Of a DNA stretch of 11,405 bases, positions 1-8,993 are shown in pieces. Under the pieces are notes generated by a model. It was not told the DNA's origin. It did no database searches and was given only the letters and a program-made list of their open reading frames with translations. Position numbers and translations under genes: made by a program. The stretch comes from an uncultured Variovorax sp. (GTDB lineage Bacteria > Pseudomonadota > Gammaproteobacteria > Burkholderiales > Burkholderiaceae), in contig CAMLCW010000154.1 of the NCBI GenBank assembly GCA_946478645.1, forward strand, positions 1 through 11,405, given 5' to 3'. How positions within the stretch are numbered: position 1 is the stretch's first letter; every line of letters starts with the position of its first letter.

Positions 1-319
1 CGGCCGCGTCACGCTGCTGGTGTTCGCGATCTCGGGCGCGCTGGCGGCCGTGGCGGCCATGCTCTATGCGCCGATCAACCTGATCTATCCGGCGATGGGC
101 AACCTGGTCATTACCAAGGCCTTCGTGATCATCATCCTGGGCGGCATGGGCAGCTTCCCCGGCGCCATCGTGGGCGGGCTGATCATCGGCATGGCCGAGG
201 CCTTCGGCGGCTTCTACTTCTCGACCGACTACAAGGACATCATCGCCTTCGTGTTGCTGGTGGTGATCCTCTCGTTCCGGCCGCAGGGCCTGTTCACCGG
301 CAAGGGAGCACGCGCATGA
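1..319 (+). CDS. livH: LIV-type ABC transporter permease LivH, C-terminal part (cut by window edge)
   Basis: Only the last 105 or so residues are present; the frame is open from base 2 and the true start lies upstream. The protein is one of the two inner-membrane permeases of a branched-chain amino acid type (HAAT) ABC importer. Visible features are hydrophobic segments, the LivH-typical stretch ITKAFVIIILGGMGSFPGA (a glycine-rich cytoplasmic loop that contacts the ATPases in this family), a following STDYKD loop, a last membrane helix, and the common LivH ending RPQGLF. The stop overlaps the start of livM by 4 bases (ATGA at 316-319), which indicates translational coupling in one operon. The family call is firm; the transported substrate cannot be read from this fragment. 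Confidence 0.93.
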   Translation, partial: GRVTLLVFAISGALAAVAAMLYAPINLIYPAMGNLVITKAFVIIILGGMGSFPGAIVGGLIIGMAEAFGGFYFSTDYKDIIAFVLLVVILSFRPQGLFTGKGARA

Positions 320-1338
320 GCAAGCTCGCCGCCCGCTGGCCCTGGCTCGTGCTGCTCGCCGTGGCGCTGGTCTTCCCGCTGTTCGCCAGCGACACCTACA
401 TCGTCTCGGTGGTGTCGCTCGCCTTCATCATGGCGCTCGCCGCGCTGGGCATGAACCTGATCACCGGCTACACCGGCCAGTTCAACCTCGCGCACGGCGC
501 CTTCATGGCCGTGGGCGCGTACACGGTGGGCATCCTGACCACCGACTATGCGGTGCCCTACTGGGTGGCCTTCGCGCTGGCCGGTGTGGTGACCGGCGTG
601 CTGGGCTACTTCGTCGGCCTGCTGTCGCTGCGCCTGAAGGGCCACTACTTCTCGATCTTCACGCTGTGCGTGAGCTACATCATGTACCTGCTGATCGAGA
701 AGTGGGAAAGCCTCACCCACGGCACGGTGGGGATCATGGGCATTCCGGCGCCCACCGGCGTGGGCAGCCTTCAATTCGAGACGCCGGTCGCGCAGTACTA
801 CCTGGCGCTCGCCTTCCTGGTGCTGGGCACCTTCCTGATGTCGCGCATCGTCAATTCGCTGCTCGGGCGCGCCTTCATGGCGGTGCGCAACGGCGACATG
901 CTGGCCGAGGCGCTCGGCGTCGACCTGATGCGCACCAAGACGCTGTCGTTCGTGCTGTCGGTGATCTACGCCGGCTTCGCGGGCGCGCTCTATGCGGGCC
1001 AGGTGCGCTTCCTCGGGCCGGACGTGGCCAGCGAGGTCGTCACCTTCGACCTGATCATGTTCACGCTGGTCGGCGGCATCGGCACCTTGATGGGGCCGCT
1101 GGTCGGCACGCTGCTGGTGACCTGGATGACGCAAAGCCTGCAGTTCCTGCAGGACTACCGCATGCTGGTGTTCGGCCCGGTGCTGGTCGCGCTGGTCATC
1201 TTCATGCCCGACGGCATCGTCGGCACCTGGCTGAAGTACCGGGCGCGGCGGCGCGCCCTCGCGGCGGCGCCGCCGCGTGCGGCCGGTGGAGGCATCGAGG
1301 CCGCGGACGGCAAGTCGGAGGCACGCGGCCATGCTTGA
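316..1338 (+). CDS. livM: LIV-type ABC transporter permease LivM
   Basis: This is a 340-residue inner-membrane permease, partner of LivH in the importer channel. It is largely hydrophobic with about 8-10 predicted membrane segments. It carries the LivM hallmark GYTGQFNLAHGAFMAVGAYT near residues 50-70, the cytoplasmic coupling loop GRAFMAVRNGDMLAEALGVD near 190-210, and the late motif IFMPDGIVGTW before a basic, Arg/Ala-rich cytoplasmic tail. Length is normal for the family. An AAGGGAG ribosome binding site at 302-308 sits 7 bases before the ATG. The start overlaps the livH stop and the end overlaps livG by 8 bases, so it belongs to the same operon. Substrate specificity in these systems is set by the binding protein, so leucine/isoleucine/valine is only the default guess. 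Confidence 0.95.
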   Translation: MSKLAARWPWLVLLAVALVFPLFASDTYIVSVVSLAFIMALAALGMNLITGYTGQFNLAHGAFMAVGAYTVGILTTDYAVPYWVAFALAGVVTGVLGYFVGLLSLRLKGHYFSIFTLCVSYIMYLLIEKWESLTHGTVGIMGIPAPTGVGSLQFETPVAQYYLALAFLVLGTFLMSRIVNSLLGRAFMAVRNGDMLAEALGVDLMRTKTLSFVLSVIYAGFAGALYAGQVRFLGPDVASEVVTFDLIMFTLVGGIGTLMGPLVGTLLVTWMTQSLQFLQDYRMLVFGPVLVALVIFMPDGIVGTWLKYRARRRALAAAPPRAAGGGIEAADGKSEARGHA

Positions 1339-2095
1339 GATCGAGGCGCTCACCAAGAAATTCTTCGGCCTGACCGCGGTCGACCAGGTATCGACCCGCG
1401 TCGCCGAGGGCCAGATCACCGCGATCATCGGCCCGAACGGCGCCGGCAAGACGACCTTCTTCAACCTGATCGCGGGCACCCACGCGCCAACCTCGGGGCG
1501 CATCGTGTTCAAGGGCCGGGACGTCACCGGCATGCGGCCCGACCGCATCGCGCGGCTCGGCGTGGCCCGGACCTTCCAGACCACGAACCTGTTCGACAAC
1601 GCGACCGTGCTCGACAACCTGATCGTCGGCCACCGCCTGCGCACCCATGCCAACCTGTGGGACGTGCTGCTCAACACGGCCCGCCTGCGCGAGGAGGAGC
1701 GGCTGTGCCGCGAGAAGGCGATGGAGGCGCTCGACTTCGTCGGCCTGGCCCACGTGGCCCACCGCATCGCCGCGGACATCACGCAGGAGGAGCGCAAGCG
1801 TGTGGCCTTCGCGCTGGCGCTCGCGACCGACCCCGAACTGCTGCTGCTCGACGAACCCGCCGGCGGCGTGAACCCCGAGGAGACGGTGGGCCTGGCCGAG
1901 CTGATCCGCAAGCTCGTGCGCCACGGCAAGACCGTGTGCCTGATCGAACACAAGATGGACATGATCATGCAGCTGGCCGACAAGATCGTGGTGCTCAACA
2001 ACGGCGAGAAGATCGCCGAGGGCACGGCCGACGAAGTCCGGCGCGATCCGCACGTGATCGAGGCCTACCTGGGAGCCGACCATGCTGCGGTTTGA
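1331..2095 (+). CDS. livG: LIV-type ABC transporter ATPase LivG with an unusual signature loop
   Basis: This is a 254-residue cytoplasmic ATPase that pairs with LivF to power the importer. Walker A is GPNGAGKT (residues 34-41), the Q-loop is TFQTTNLF (Gln83), Walker B with catalytic Glu is LLLLDEP (Asp174, Glu175), and the H-switch is IEH (His207). The C-terminal IEAYLG motif is typical of LivG. The odd part is the ABC signature: where relatives have LSYGQQR-type residues, this protein has ITQEER (150-155), so the signature Gly is replaced by Glu. The frame is open upstream to a GTG at 1277, but ATG 1331 is preferred because GGAGG (1317-1321) lies 9 bases before it and family homology begins at MLEIEALTK. 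The gene overlaps livM by 8 bases and livF by 14 bases. Confidence 0.94.
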   Translation: MLEIEALTKKFFGLTAVDQVSTRVAEGQITAIIGPNGAGKTTFFNLIAGTHAPTSGRIVFKGRDVTGMRPDRIARLGVARTFQTTNLFDNATVLDNLIVGHRLRTHANLWDVLLNTARLREEERLCREKAMEALDFVGLAHVAHRIAADITQEERKRVAFALALATDPELLLLDEPAGGVNPEETVGLAELIRKLVRHGKTVCLIEHKMDMIMQLADKIVVLNNGEKIAEGTADEVRRDPHVIEAYLGADHAAV

Positions 2096-2789
2096 AGGCG
2101 TCACGCTCAAGTACGGCAGCTTCCGCGCGCTCGACAACATCTCGCTGCACGCCGAGCAGGGAGAGCTGGTGGTGCTGCTGGGCGCCAACGGCGCGGGCAA
2201 GAGCTCGCTCTTCCTGGCCGCCAGCGGCATCCACAAGACCGCGGGCGGCGCGATCCGCATGGGCGGGCACGACCTGACCGGCAAGCGCCCGGCGCAGATC
2301 GTGCAGGCCGGGCTGGTGCACTGCCCCGAGGGGCGCAAGCTGTTCCCGGAGATGACGGTGCGGAAGAACCTGACCCTCGGCGCCTACGTTCACCGCCGCG
2401 ACAAGGCCGGCATCGCCCGCACGCTCGAAGAGGTGTTCAGCCTGTTCCCGGTGCTGCTGCAGAAGCAGAACGACCCGGCCGGCTCGCTCTCGGGCGGCCA
2501 GCAGCAGATGGTCGCGATCGGCCGCGCGATGCTCGGCCGGCCCAAGGTGCTGCTGCTCGACGAGCCCTCGCTCGGCCTGGCGCCGCTGGTGGTCAAGCAG
2601 GTGTTCGACGTGATCCGCCGCATCAACCAGGCCGGCACCACGGTGCTGCTGGCCGAGCAGAACGCCTACTCGGCGCTCGCCATTGCCGACCGCGCCTACG
2701 TGATCGAGCGCGGGCGCATCGCGCTGGAGGGCGACCGCGAGGCGCTGCTCAACAACGAGGCCGTGCGCGCGGCCTACATCGGCGCCTGA
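2082..2789 (+). CDS. livF: LIV-type ABC transporter ATPase LivF
   Basis: This is a 235-residue cytoplasmic ATPase, the second nucleotide-binding subunit of the importer. All core motifs are present: Walker A GANGAGKS (34-41), the LivF-type CPEGRKLFP segment at the Q-loop position (81-89), a canonical signature LSGGQ (136-140), Walker B LLLLDEP (Asp160, Glu161), and AEQN (Gln193) at the H-switch. Gln instead of His at that last site is normal for LivF. The family ending AYIGA is present. The start at 2082 lies inside livG (14-base overlap) with GGGAG at 2071-2075 six bases upstream. A 48-base gap separates its stop from the binding-protein gene, with no obvious strong terminator between them. 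Confidence 0.95.
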   Translation: MLRFEGVTLKYGSFRALDNISLHAEQGELVVLLGANGAGKSSLFLAASGIHKTAGGAIRMGGHDLTGKRPAQIVQAGLVHCPEGRKLFPEMTVRKNLTLGAYVHRRDKAGIARTLEEVFSLFPVLLQKQNDPAGSLSGGQQQMVAIGRAMLGRPKVLLLDEPSLGLAPLVVKQVFDVIRRINQAGTTVLLAEQNAYSALAIADRAYVIERGRIALEGDREALLNNEAVRAAYIGA

Positions 2790-2837
2790 ACGCCCGCCCC
2801 CTTTTTTCGTGTACCAACCACAAGGAGACAGAACGAC

Positions 2838-4019
2838 ATGAACGCTTCCCCATCTCGCCGCCGCTTCGCACGCGTGCCACTGGCCCTCGCCCTTGCCGCC
2901 ACCTTCGCCGCTGCGGGCGCCAGTGCGCAGGAGACCGTCAAGATCGGCTTCACCGGCCCGCTCAGCGGCGGCGCCGCGCTCTACGGCAAGAACGTGGTCG
3001 ATGGCATGGAGATGGCCATCAAGGAGATCAACGAAGCCGGCCTCACGGTCGCGGGCAAGAAGGTCAAGCTCGAGCTCGTGGCGCTCGACGACAAGTACTC
3101 GCCGGCCGAGTCCGCGATCAACGCGCGCCGGCTGGTGCAGCAGTCGAAGGTGCCGGCGGTGTTCGTGCCGCACTCGGGCGGCATCTATGCGATGCAGGCC
3201 TTCAACGAGCGCGAGAAGTTCATCGTGATGGCGTACTCGAGCACGCCGAAGATCACAGAGGTCGGCAACAAACTCACGGTGCGCATCCCGCCGAGCTTCG
3301 TGGGCTACATCGAACCCTTCTCGAAGTACGAGATGAAGAAGTTCGGCAAGAAGGCCGGCATGCTGCCCGCCGACCACGACTACGCCAAGGCCTGGTCTGC
3401 CCTGTTCGAGCCGGCCTGGAAGAAGCTGGGCGGCGAGATCGTGTCGAACAATCCGATGTCGTACAACAAGTCGGCCGACTTCTACAGCGGCGTGAGCCGC
3501 GTGCTGGCCGAGAAGCCCGACGTGCTGTTCATCGGCGGTCCGTCCGAACCGACGGCGCTGGTGGCCAAGCAGGCGCGCGAGCTGGGCTTCAAGGGCGGCT
3601 TCATCCTGATGGACCAGGCCAAGGTCGACGAGATGGCCAAGATCACCGGCGGGCTCGAACTGCTCAACGGCTCGGTCGGCGTGCTGCCCGTTTCCACCGA
3701 CGAGCGCGAAGGCGCGAAGAACTTCTCGGCCGCCTTCAGCAAGGCCTACGGCGCCGACCGTCAGCCGACCACCGAGTCTTCATACAACTACACGCTGACC
3801 CATGCACTCGCCGGGGCGATGGCGCTCGCGGGCACCACCTCGGACGCCACCGCGATCCGCGCCAAGCTCGGCGAGGCACTGGCGAAGCTGCCGCCGAAGT
3901 ACAACGCGGGCGACTTCCGCGGCATCGACAACGTGGGCGCCACCATCGTCGACCCGGTGGTGGTGACCGTCGAAGGCGGCAAGATCAAGCCGGTCAGCCT
4001 GAGCGAACTCGGCAAGTAA
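2838..4019 (+). CDS. LIV-type ABC transporter periplasmic substrate-binding protein
   Basis: This 393-residue secreted protein belongs to the Leu/Ile/Val-binding (Peripla_BP_6, type I periplasmic binding) family and delivers substrate to the upstream LivHMGF importer. An N-terminal signal peptide has a basic start, a hydrophobic Ala/Leu-rich core and a likely cleavage site GASA/QE after residue 30. The start SRRRFAR resembles a twin-arginine motif. The mature protein opens with VKIGFTGPLSGG, then YGKNVVDGMEMAIKEIN and LVALDDKYSP, the standard first lobe of this family. No lipobox Cys is visible, so it is soluble rather than a lipoprotein. AAGGAGA at 2822-2828 precedes the ATG by about 10 bases. 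It is last in the operon, unlike E. coli where the binding-protein gene comes first. The ligand is unknown; branched-chain or aromatic amino acids, amides or other small carboxylates are all possible for this family. Confidence 0.93.
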   Translation: MNASPSRRRFARVPLALALAATFAAAGASAQETVKIGFTGPLSGGAALYGKNVVDGMEMAIKEINEAGLTVAGKKVKLELVALDDKYSPAESAINARRLVQQSKVPAVFVPHSGGIYAMQAFNEREKFIVMAYSSTPKITEVGNKLTVRIPPSFVGYIEPFSKYEMKKFGKKAGMLPADHDYAKAWSALFEPAWKKLGGEIVSNNPMSYNKSADFYSGVSRVLAEKPDVLFIGGPSEPTALVAKQARELGFKGGFILMDQAKVDEMAKITGGLELLNGSVGVLPVSTDEREGAKNFSAAFSKAYGADRQPTTESSYNYTLTHALAGAMALAGTTSDATAIRAKLGEALAKLPPKYNAGDFRGIDNVGATIVDPVVVTVEGGKIKPVSLSELGK

Positions 4020-4035
4020 GCAGCGAGACCCAAGC

Positions 4036-4075
4036 AAAAAGCCCTTCGGTGCCGCGGCGCCGAAGGGCTTTTTTT
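4036..4075. terminator. Bidirectional intrinsic terminator between convergent operons
   Basis: AGCCCTTCGG (4040-4049) pairs perfectly with CCGAAGGGCT (4060-4069), and the GC-rich centre can extend the stem to leave a small loop. Seven Ts (4069-4075) follow on the plus strand. Five As (4036-4040) on the left give a U-tract for minus-strand transcripts. It lies 17 bases after the binding-protein stop and about 33 bases after the thiolase stop, so it should end both operons. Confidence 0.92.
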
Positions 4076-4107
4076 CTTGCGGGGCGCGCAGCGCCCCGGG
4101 GCCTGGC

Positions 4108-5283
4108 TCAGAGCACCTCGAACACGCCCGCAGCACCCATGCCGCCGCCGATGCACATCGTGACCACGACCTTCTTCGCGCCGCGGCGCTTGCCTTCGAT
4201 CAGCGCATGGCCGGTGAGGCGCTGGCCGCTCACACCGTAGGGGTGGCCCACGGCGATGGCGCCGCCGTTCACGTTCAGGCGGTCAGCCGGAATGCCGAGC
4301 TTGTCGCGGCAGTAGATCACCTGCACCGCGAAGGCCTCGTTGAGTTCCCAAAGGTCGATGTCGCCGACCTTCAGGCCCAGCTTGGCCAGCACCTTGGGCA
4401 CCGCGAAGACCGGGCCGATGCCCATCTCGTCGGGCTCGCAGCCGGCCACGGCAAAGCCGAGGAAGCGGCCGAGCGGCTTCAGGCCCTTGCGCTCGGCGTA
4501 CTTCTCGTCGACCACCACGCAGGCGCCGGCGCCGTCGGAGAACTGGCTCGCATTGCCGGCCGAGATCAGGCCGCCGGGCATGGCCGAGCGGATGCCGCTG
4601 ATGCCTTCCTTGGTGGTGCCGGGGCGGATGCCCTCGTCGTTCTCGACCGTGACTTCCTTGGTGCGCAGGCCCATCACGGGGTCGGCCACGCCGGCCAGCA
4701 CAGTGATCGGCGCGATCTCGTCCTTGAACTTGCCGGCCTCGAGCGCGGCGGTGGCGCGCTGCTGGCTGGCCGCGCCGTACTCGTCCATCGCATCGCGGCC
4801 GATGTTGTAGCGCTTGGCGACCTGCTCGGCCGTCTGCAGCATGTTCCAGTAGATCTCGGGCTTGTGCTTGGTGAGCCACGGATCGGTCAGCATGTGCTTG
4901 TTGGCTTCGTTCTGCACGCACGAGATGCTTTCGACGCCGCCGGCCACGTACACCTCGCCCTCGCCCGCGATGATGCGCTGCGAGGCGGTGGCGATGGTCT
5001 GCAGGCCCGACGAGCAGAAGCGGTTGATGGTCATGCCCGAAGTGGTGATCGGGCAGCCCGCGCGCAGCGCGATCTGGCGCGCGATGTTGGAGCCGGTGGC
5101 GCCTTCGGGCGTGGCGCAGCCCATCACCACGTCATCGACCTCGCCCGCGTCGATGCCTGCGCGCGCGATGGCGTGCTGCACCGCATGGCCGCCGAGCGTG
5201 GCGCCATGCGTCATGTTGAAGGCACCCTTCCAGCTCTTGGCGAGCGGCGTGCGGGCGGTGGAAACGATGACGGCGCTGGTCAT
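4108..5283 (-). CDS. Thiolase (acetyl-CoA C-acyltransferase, FadA-like)
   Basis: This is a 391-residue cytoplasmic thiolase. It catalyses the last step of beta-oxidation, cleaving 3-ketoacyl-CoA with CoA to acetyl-CoA and a shortened acyl-CoA, or the reverse condensation in biosynthetic members. Catalytic parts are complete: nucleophile Cys90 in NRFCSSG, the NEAF motif (Asn315), His347 in GHPYGVSG, and the second Cys377 in [10 protein letters not shown]. The loop reads GHPYGVSG rather than the commonest GHPIGASG. An upstream in-frame start at 5343 would add 20 non-homologous residues. ATG 5283 is chosen because [13 protein letters not shown] is the usual thiolase N-terminus and AAAGGA (5291-5296) sits 7 bases before it. 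It follows the M20 peptidase gene by 40 bases in an operon with the hydratase/dehydrogenase, which favours a degradative role. Chain-length preference cannot be told. Confidence 0.93.
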   Translation of the reverse strand: MTSAVIVSTARTPLAKSWKGAFNMTHGATLGGHAVQHAIARAGIDAGEVDDVVMGCATPEGATGSNIARQIALRAGCPITTSGMTINRFCSSGLQTIATASQRIIAGEGEVYVAGGVESISCVQNEANKHMLTDPWLTKHKPEIYWNMLQTAEQVAKRYNIGRDAMDEYGAASQQRATAALEAGKFKDEIAPITVLAGVADPVMGLRTKEVTVENDEGIRPGTTKEGISGIRSAMPGGLISAGNASQFSDGAGACVVVDEKYAERKGLKPLGRFLGFAVAGCEPDEMGIGPVFAVPKVLAKLGLKVGDIDLWELNEAFAVQVIYCRDKLGIPADRLNVNGGAIAVGHPYGVSGQRLTGHALIEGKRRGAKKVVVTMCIGGGMGAAGVFEVL

Positions 5284-5323
5284 GGTGATGTCCTTTGAAG
5301 ATGGAAGGGAAACGGATGGGTTG

Positions 5324-6799
5324 TCACTGCGCCGGCGCGCCACTGGTGTTGCGCAGGAGCTGGTGATAGAAGCCGATCATCTCGCCGTAGTTGGCGATGG
5401 CGAGGCGTTCGTTGTTGCCGTGGAAGCGCGCGAGGTCCTCGCTCTTCATGCGGTAGGGCGAGAAGCGGAACACCGCGTCGCTCACGAGGCTGAAGTGGCG
5501 CGAATCGGTGGCCGCGGTCATGAGGCCCGGCGCGACCAGCGCGTCGGGGAACGACTGGCGCACGGCCTGCGCGATCGCGCGGTAGCCGGTGCTGTCGGTC
5601 GGCGACACCGGCGAGGCCTCGGCATTGCCCGGATAGCGCTTGATCTGGATGTCGTCGTCGCCGAGCTGGCGGCGCAGGTGCGCCTCGACGCTCTCGAGGG
5701 TGTCGCCCGGCAGCACGCGGAAATTGACCGCTGCCTCGGCGCGGCCCGGCAGCACGTTGTCCTTGTTGCCGGCGCGCACGATGGTGAGCGCCGTGGTGGT
5801 GCGCAGCATCGCATTGCTGCTGGGGCTCTTCTCGAGCTGGCTGCGCACGAGCGGTTCGGTGAGCCAGAGGTTCGACAGCAGCACGCGATTGACGCCGCTC
5901 ATCTCGGGCGCGAGCGTGCCGAACATCTCGCCCGCCACGCCGCGGATGCCGCCGGGCATCGGATGGGCCTCGAGCCGAGCGAGCGCAGCGCTCAGGCGGC
6001 CGATGGCGCTGCGGGCCGGCGGCATCGACGAGTGGCCGGGCGCGGTATCGAGCGACAGGAAGAAAGTGGCATAGCCCTTCTCCGCCAGGCCGATCAACGC
6101 GGCCGGCTGCGAGAGCCCGGGCAGCACGCCGTCGAGCACCAGCAGGCCCTCGTCGAGCACCCAGTCGAGCCGCACGCCGCGCGACTTGAGCAATTCGGCG
6201 ATCGGCAGCGCACCGCGCAGGCCGCTCACCTCCTCGTCGTCGCCCATCACGAGATAGACGGTCTGCCTCGGCTGGAAGCCGCCCGCGACGAGCAGCTCGA
6301 TCGCCTCCATCTGCGCGAACAGGTTGCCCTTGTTGTCGAGCGTACCGCGGCCCCAGACGAAGCCGTCCTTGATCTCGCCGCCGAAGGGATCGACGCTCCA
6401 GGCCTTTTCGGTGCCCGGTGCGATCGGCACCACGTCCTGGTGCGACATCAGTGCGATCGGCCTGGCCGCGGGATCGCTGCCGGGCCAGGTGTAGAGCAGC
6501 GCCTTCTGGCCCACCACTTCCTTCTTGAGCGTGGCGTGAACCTTGGGGAACTGCTGTTCGAGGTAGCCATGCAGCCGGTCGAACTCGGCCAGGTTGGCCG
6601 CCGGGTCGTCGAGGCTCGACACGGTGCGGATCGGGATCGCGCCCCCGAGCCGCTTTGCGGCGGCCTCCAGGTCGATCGACAGCTTGGGCGCCGGCGCCAC
6701 CGCGAGCTGGCGCGAGGGCGTGGTCCAGGTCTTGACCGCCACGGCCGCCACCAATGCCACGAGCACCAGCAGCAGCCCCAGGAAGATGCGTTTCAACAT
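5324..6799 (-). CDS. Membrane-anchored M20 metallopeptidase, PM20D1/carboxypeptidase S-like
   Basis: This 491-residue M20-family di-zinc hydrolase has one N-terminal hydrophobic segment (residues 5-22, after MLKR). That suggests an inner-membrane anchor or uncleaved signal with the catalytic domain in the periplasm. Metal and catalytic residues are all visible: His120 and Asp122 in SHQDVVP, bridging Asp155 in GRGTLDNKG, Glu189/Glu190 in GDDEEVSG, Asp216 in LDEG, and His460 in FHGNNE. The dimerisation (lid) domain begins around [20 protein letters not shown]. Several segments closely match my recollection of mammalian PM20D1 and yeast carboxypeptidase S, for example RTTTALTI and [11 protein letters not shown]20D1 makes and hydrolyses N-fatty-acyl amino acids, so that substrate class is plausible, but a dipeptidase cannot be excluded. 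A rather distant CAAGGGG (6813-6819) precedes the ATG. The gene sits between two beta-oxidation genes, with gaps of 31 and 40 bases. Confidence 0.88.
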   Translation of the reverse strand: MLKRIFLGLLLVLVALVAAVAVKTWTTPSRQLAVAPAPKLSIDLEAAAKRLGGAIPIRTVSSLDDPAANLAEFDRLHGYLEQQFPKVHATLKKEVVGQKALLYTWPGSDPAARPIALMSHQDVVPIAPGTEKAWSVDPFGGEIKDGFVWGRGTLDNKGNLFAQMEAIELLVAGGFQPRQTVYLVMGDDEEVSGLRGALPIAELLKSRGVRLDWVLDEGLLVLDGVLPGLSQPAALIGLAEKGYATFFLSLDTAPGHSSMPPARSAIGRLSAALARLEAHPMPGGIRGVAGEMFGTLAPEMSGVNRVLLSNLWLTEPLVRSQLEKSPSSNAMLRTTTALTIVRAGNKDNVLPGRAEAAVNFRVLPGDTLESVEAHLRRQLGDDDIQIKRYPGNAEASPVSPTDSTGYRAIAQAVRQSFPDALVAPGLMTAATDSRHFSLVSDAVFRFSPYRMKSEDLARFHGNNERLAIANYGEMIGFYHQLLRNTSGAPAQ

Positions 6800-6830
6800 G
6801 GGCGGTCGAGTTCCCCTTGCTAGCAGCGTC

Positions 6831-8933
6831 TCAGGGGAAGGACTTGCCTTCGGCGACCATCTTCTGGATCAGTGGCGCGGGCTGCCAGAACTCGGCGTCG
6901 TCGCGCGGATTCTTGGCGAAGCGCTTCATGGACTCGGCCACGTTGTAGAGGCCGACCTGCGACGCGTAGTGCATCGGGCCGCCGCGCCAGATGGGAAAGC
7001 CGTAGCCCGTCAGGTACACCATGTCGATGTCGCTCGGCTTCGACGCGATGCCGTCTTCGAGGATGTGCGCGCCCTCGTTGACGAGCGCATACACCAGGCG
7101 CTGCACGATCTCTTCGTCGGAGATCTTGCGCGGGGTGATGCCGAGTTCCTTGCGATGGTCTTCGATCATCTTGTTGACGAGCTCCGACGGGATCGCGTCG
7201 CGCTTGCCCGGCTTGTAGTCGTACCAGCCGGCGCCGGTCTTCTGGCCGAAGCGGCCCAGTTCGCAGAGCTTGTCGGCGGTGCGGCTGTACTTCATGTCGG
7301 CACGCTCGACCGCGCGGCGCTTGCGGATGGCCCAGCCGATGTCGTTGCCCGCGAGGTCGCCCATGCGGAACGGGCCCATCGCGAAACCGAACTTCTCGAT
7401 CGCGCGGTCGACCTGCTGCGGCGTGGCGCCTTCATCGAGCAGGAAGCCGGCCTGGCGCGAGTACTGCTCGATCATGCGGTTGCCGATGAAGCCGTCGCAC
7501 ACGCCCGAGACCACTGCGGTCTTGCGGATCTTCTTGGCGATCGCCATCACCGTGGCGAGCACGTCCTTGGCCGTTTCCTTGCCGCGCACCACTTCGAGCA
7601 GCTTCATCACGTTGGCCGGGCTGAAGAAGTGCATGCCGACCACGTCCTGCGGCCGCTTGGTGAACGCCGCGATCTTGTCGACGTCGAGCGTGGAGGTGTT
7701 CGACGCGAGGATCGCGCCCTGCTTGGCCACCTCGTCGAGCTGCTTGAAAACCTTTTCCTTCACGCCGAGTTCCTCGAACACGGCTTCGATGATGAGGTCG
7801 CAGTCCTTCAGGTCGGCGTAGTCGAGCGTGGTGCTCAAGAGCGCCATGCGCTGGTCGTACTTGTCCTGCTTGAGCTTGCCCTTCTTGATCTGGCCTTCGT
7901 AGTTCTTGCGGATCGTGGCGATGCCGCGGTCGAGCGCCTCCTGCTTCATCTCGAGGATCTTCACCGGGATGCCCGCGTTCAGGAAGTTCATCGAGATGCC
8001 GCCGCCCATGGTGCCGGCGCCGATCACGCCGACGGACTTGATCTCGCGCTTGGGCGTGTCCTCGGGCACGTCGGGGATCTTGGAGGCGGCGCGCTCGGCC
8101 ATGAACAGGTGGCGCAGCGACAGCGACTCGGGCGTGAACATCAGCGCGGTGAAGATGCGTCGCTCCTCGGCCATGCCGTCGTCGAACTTCATCTTGGTGG
8201 CCGACTGCACCGCGTCGATGCACTTGAGCGGCGCGGGGTAGTTCTTCGACATGCCGCCGACCATGTTGCGCGTGAACTGGAAGTACGCGTCGCCCTGCGG
8301 ATGCTTGCACGGCAGGTTGCGCACCAGCGGCAGCTCGCCGTCCTTGCCGGCCACCGACTTCGCGAAAGCCACGGCCTCCTCGAAAACCGATTCGGCCGAG
8401 GCCGAGAGCCGGTCGAACAGCTTCTGGCCCGGCAGCGAGGCGAGCACTTCGCTCTTCACGGGCTCGCCGCTCACGATCATGTTGAGCGCGGTCTCGACGC
8501 CGAGCACGCGCGGCAGGCGCTGCGTGCCGCCGGCGCCGGGGATCAGGCCGAGCTTGACTTCGGGCAGCGCAATGCTGGTGCCCGGTGCGGCAATGCGGTA
8601 ATGGCAGCCGAGTGCGAGCTCCAGGCCGCCGCCCATGCACACCGAGTGGATCGCAGCGACGATGGGCTTGGCCGAGGCCTCGAGCGCGAGGATCACGCTC
8701 AGCAGGTTCGGCTCCTGCAGCGCCTTGGGCGTGCCGAATTCCTTGATGTCCGCACCGCCCGAGAACGCCTTGCCGGCGCCCGTGATGACGATCGCCTTGA
8801 CGGCGTCGTCGGCGTTGGCCTTCGACAGCCCATCGGTGATGCCGATGCGGGTCGAGAAACCGAGACCGTTGACCGGGGGATTGGTCATGGTGATCACGGC
8901 GACATCGCCGAGCACTTTGTATTCAGCCGTCAT
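6831..8933 (-). CDS. Fused enoyl-CoA hydratase/3-hydroxyacyl-CoA dehydrogenase (FadB / MFE-1 type)
   Basis: This 700-residue multifunctional beta-oxidation enzyme hydrates trans-2-enoyl-CoA and oxidises L-3-hydroxyacyl-CoA with NAD. Residues 1 to about 190 form the crotonase domain, with oxyanion-hole segment [11 protein letters not shown] (56-66) and both catalytic glutamates, Glu105 in [10 protein letters not shown] and Glu125 in [14 protein letters not shown]. They correspond to Glu103 and Glu123 of rat peroxisomal MFE-1. A linker leads to the NAD-binding domain with GAGTMG (305-310), ASNTSTL (410-416), catalytic His435 in GMHFFSPA and Glu447. Two C-terminal dehydrogenase domains follow, including [11 protein letters not shown] and [12 protein letters not shown]. 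Domain order and length fit MFE-1-like bacterial proteins rather than the slightly longer E. coli FadB. CAAGGA (8941-8946) lies 7 bases before the ATG. It is first in the unit with the M20 peptidase and thiolase, so the pair can act as a beta-oxidation module. Confidence 0.96.
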   Translation of the reverse strand: MTAEYKVLGDVAVITMTNPPVNGLGFSTRIGITDGLSKANADDAVKAIVITGAGKAFSGGADIKEFGTPKALQEPNLLSVILALEASAKPIVAAIHSVCMGGGLELALGCHYRIAAPGTSIALPEVKLGLIPGAGGTQRLPRVLGVETALNMIVSGEPVKSEVLASLPGQKLFDRLSASAESVFEEAVAFAKSVAGKDGELPLVRNLPCKHPQGDAYFQFTRNMVGGMSKNYPAPLKCIDAVQSATKMKFDDGMAEERRIFTALMFTPESLSLRHLFMAERAASKIPDVPEDTPKREIKSVGVIGAGTMGGGISMNFLNAGIPVKILEMKQEALDRGIATIRKNYEGQIKKGKLKQDKYDQRMALLSTTLDYADLKDCDLIIEAVFEELGVKEKVFKQLDEVAKQGAILASNTSTLDVDKIAAFTKRPQDVVGMHFFSPANVMKLLEVVRGKETAKDVLATVMAIAKKIRKTAVVSGVCDGFIGNRMIEQYSRQAGFLLDEGATPQQVDRAIEKFGFAMGPFRMGDLAGNDIGWAIRKRRAVERADMKYSRTADKLCELGRFGQKTGAGWYDYKPGKRDAIPSELVNKMIEDHRKELGITPRKISDEEIVQRLVYALVNEGAHILEDGIASKPSDIDMVYLTGYGFPIWRGGPMHYASQVGLYNVAESMKRFAKNPRDDAEFWQPAPLIQKMVAEGKSFP

Positions 8934-8969
8934 GCTGCGTTCCTTGGTGTGAGAAGAAAAGTACGAAAA

Positions 8970-8983
8970 AGCACGAGTGTTCT
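8970..8983. promoter_or_regulatory. Possible operator dyad near the predicted transcription start
   Basis: The sequence shows a short dyad of the form AG-N-AC-NNNN-GT-N-CT just downstream of the candidate -10, in the leader of the hydratase/dehydrogenase gene. Position fits a repressor site for a TetR-type fatty-acid regulator, but the symmetry is only four plus four bases and it does not match a site I recognise. Chance is a real alternative. Confidence 0.15.
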
Positions 8984-8993
8984 TTTCCGCGGG

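Noticed and set aside
1277..1330. Upstream GTG start for the first LivG.
   Set aside because: It would add 18 Arg-rich residues inside livM with no homology, while GGAGG at 1317-1321 is correctly placed for ATG 1331.
2781..2807. Weak hairpin (GGCG/CGCC) followed by six Ts between livF and the binding-protein gene, as a terminator or attenuator.
   Set aside because: The stem is only 4 bp and the T-run is 7 bases after it, too weak to claim.
5284..5343. Upstream start adding 20 residues to the thiolase.
   Set aside because: Thiolase homology starts at MTSAV, and AAAGGA at 5291-5296 fits ATG 5283. The extension would also overlap the end of the M20 gene.
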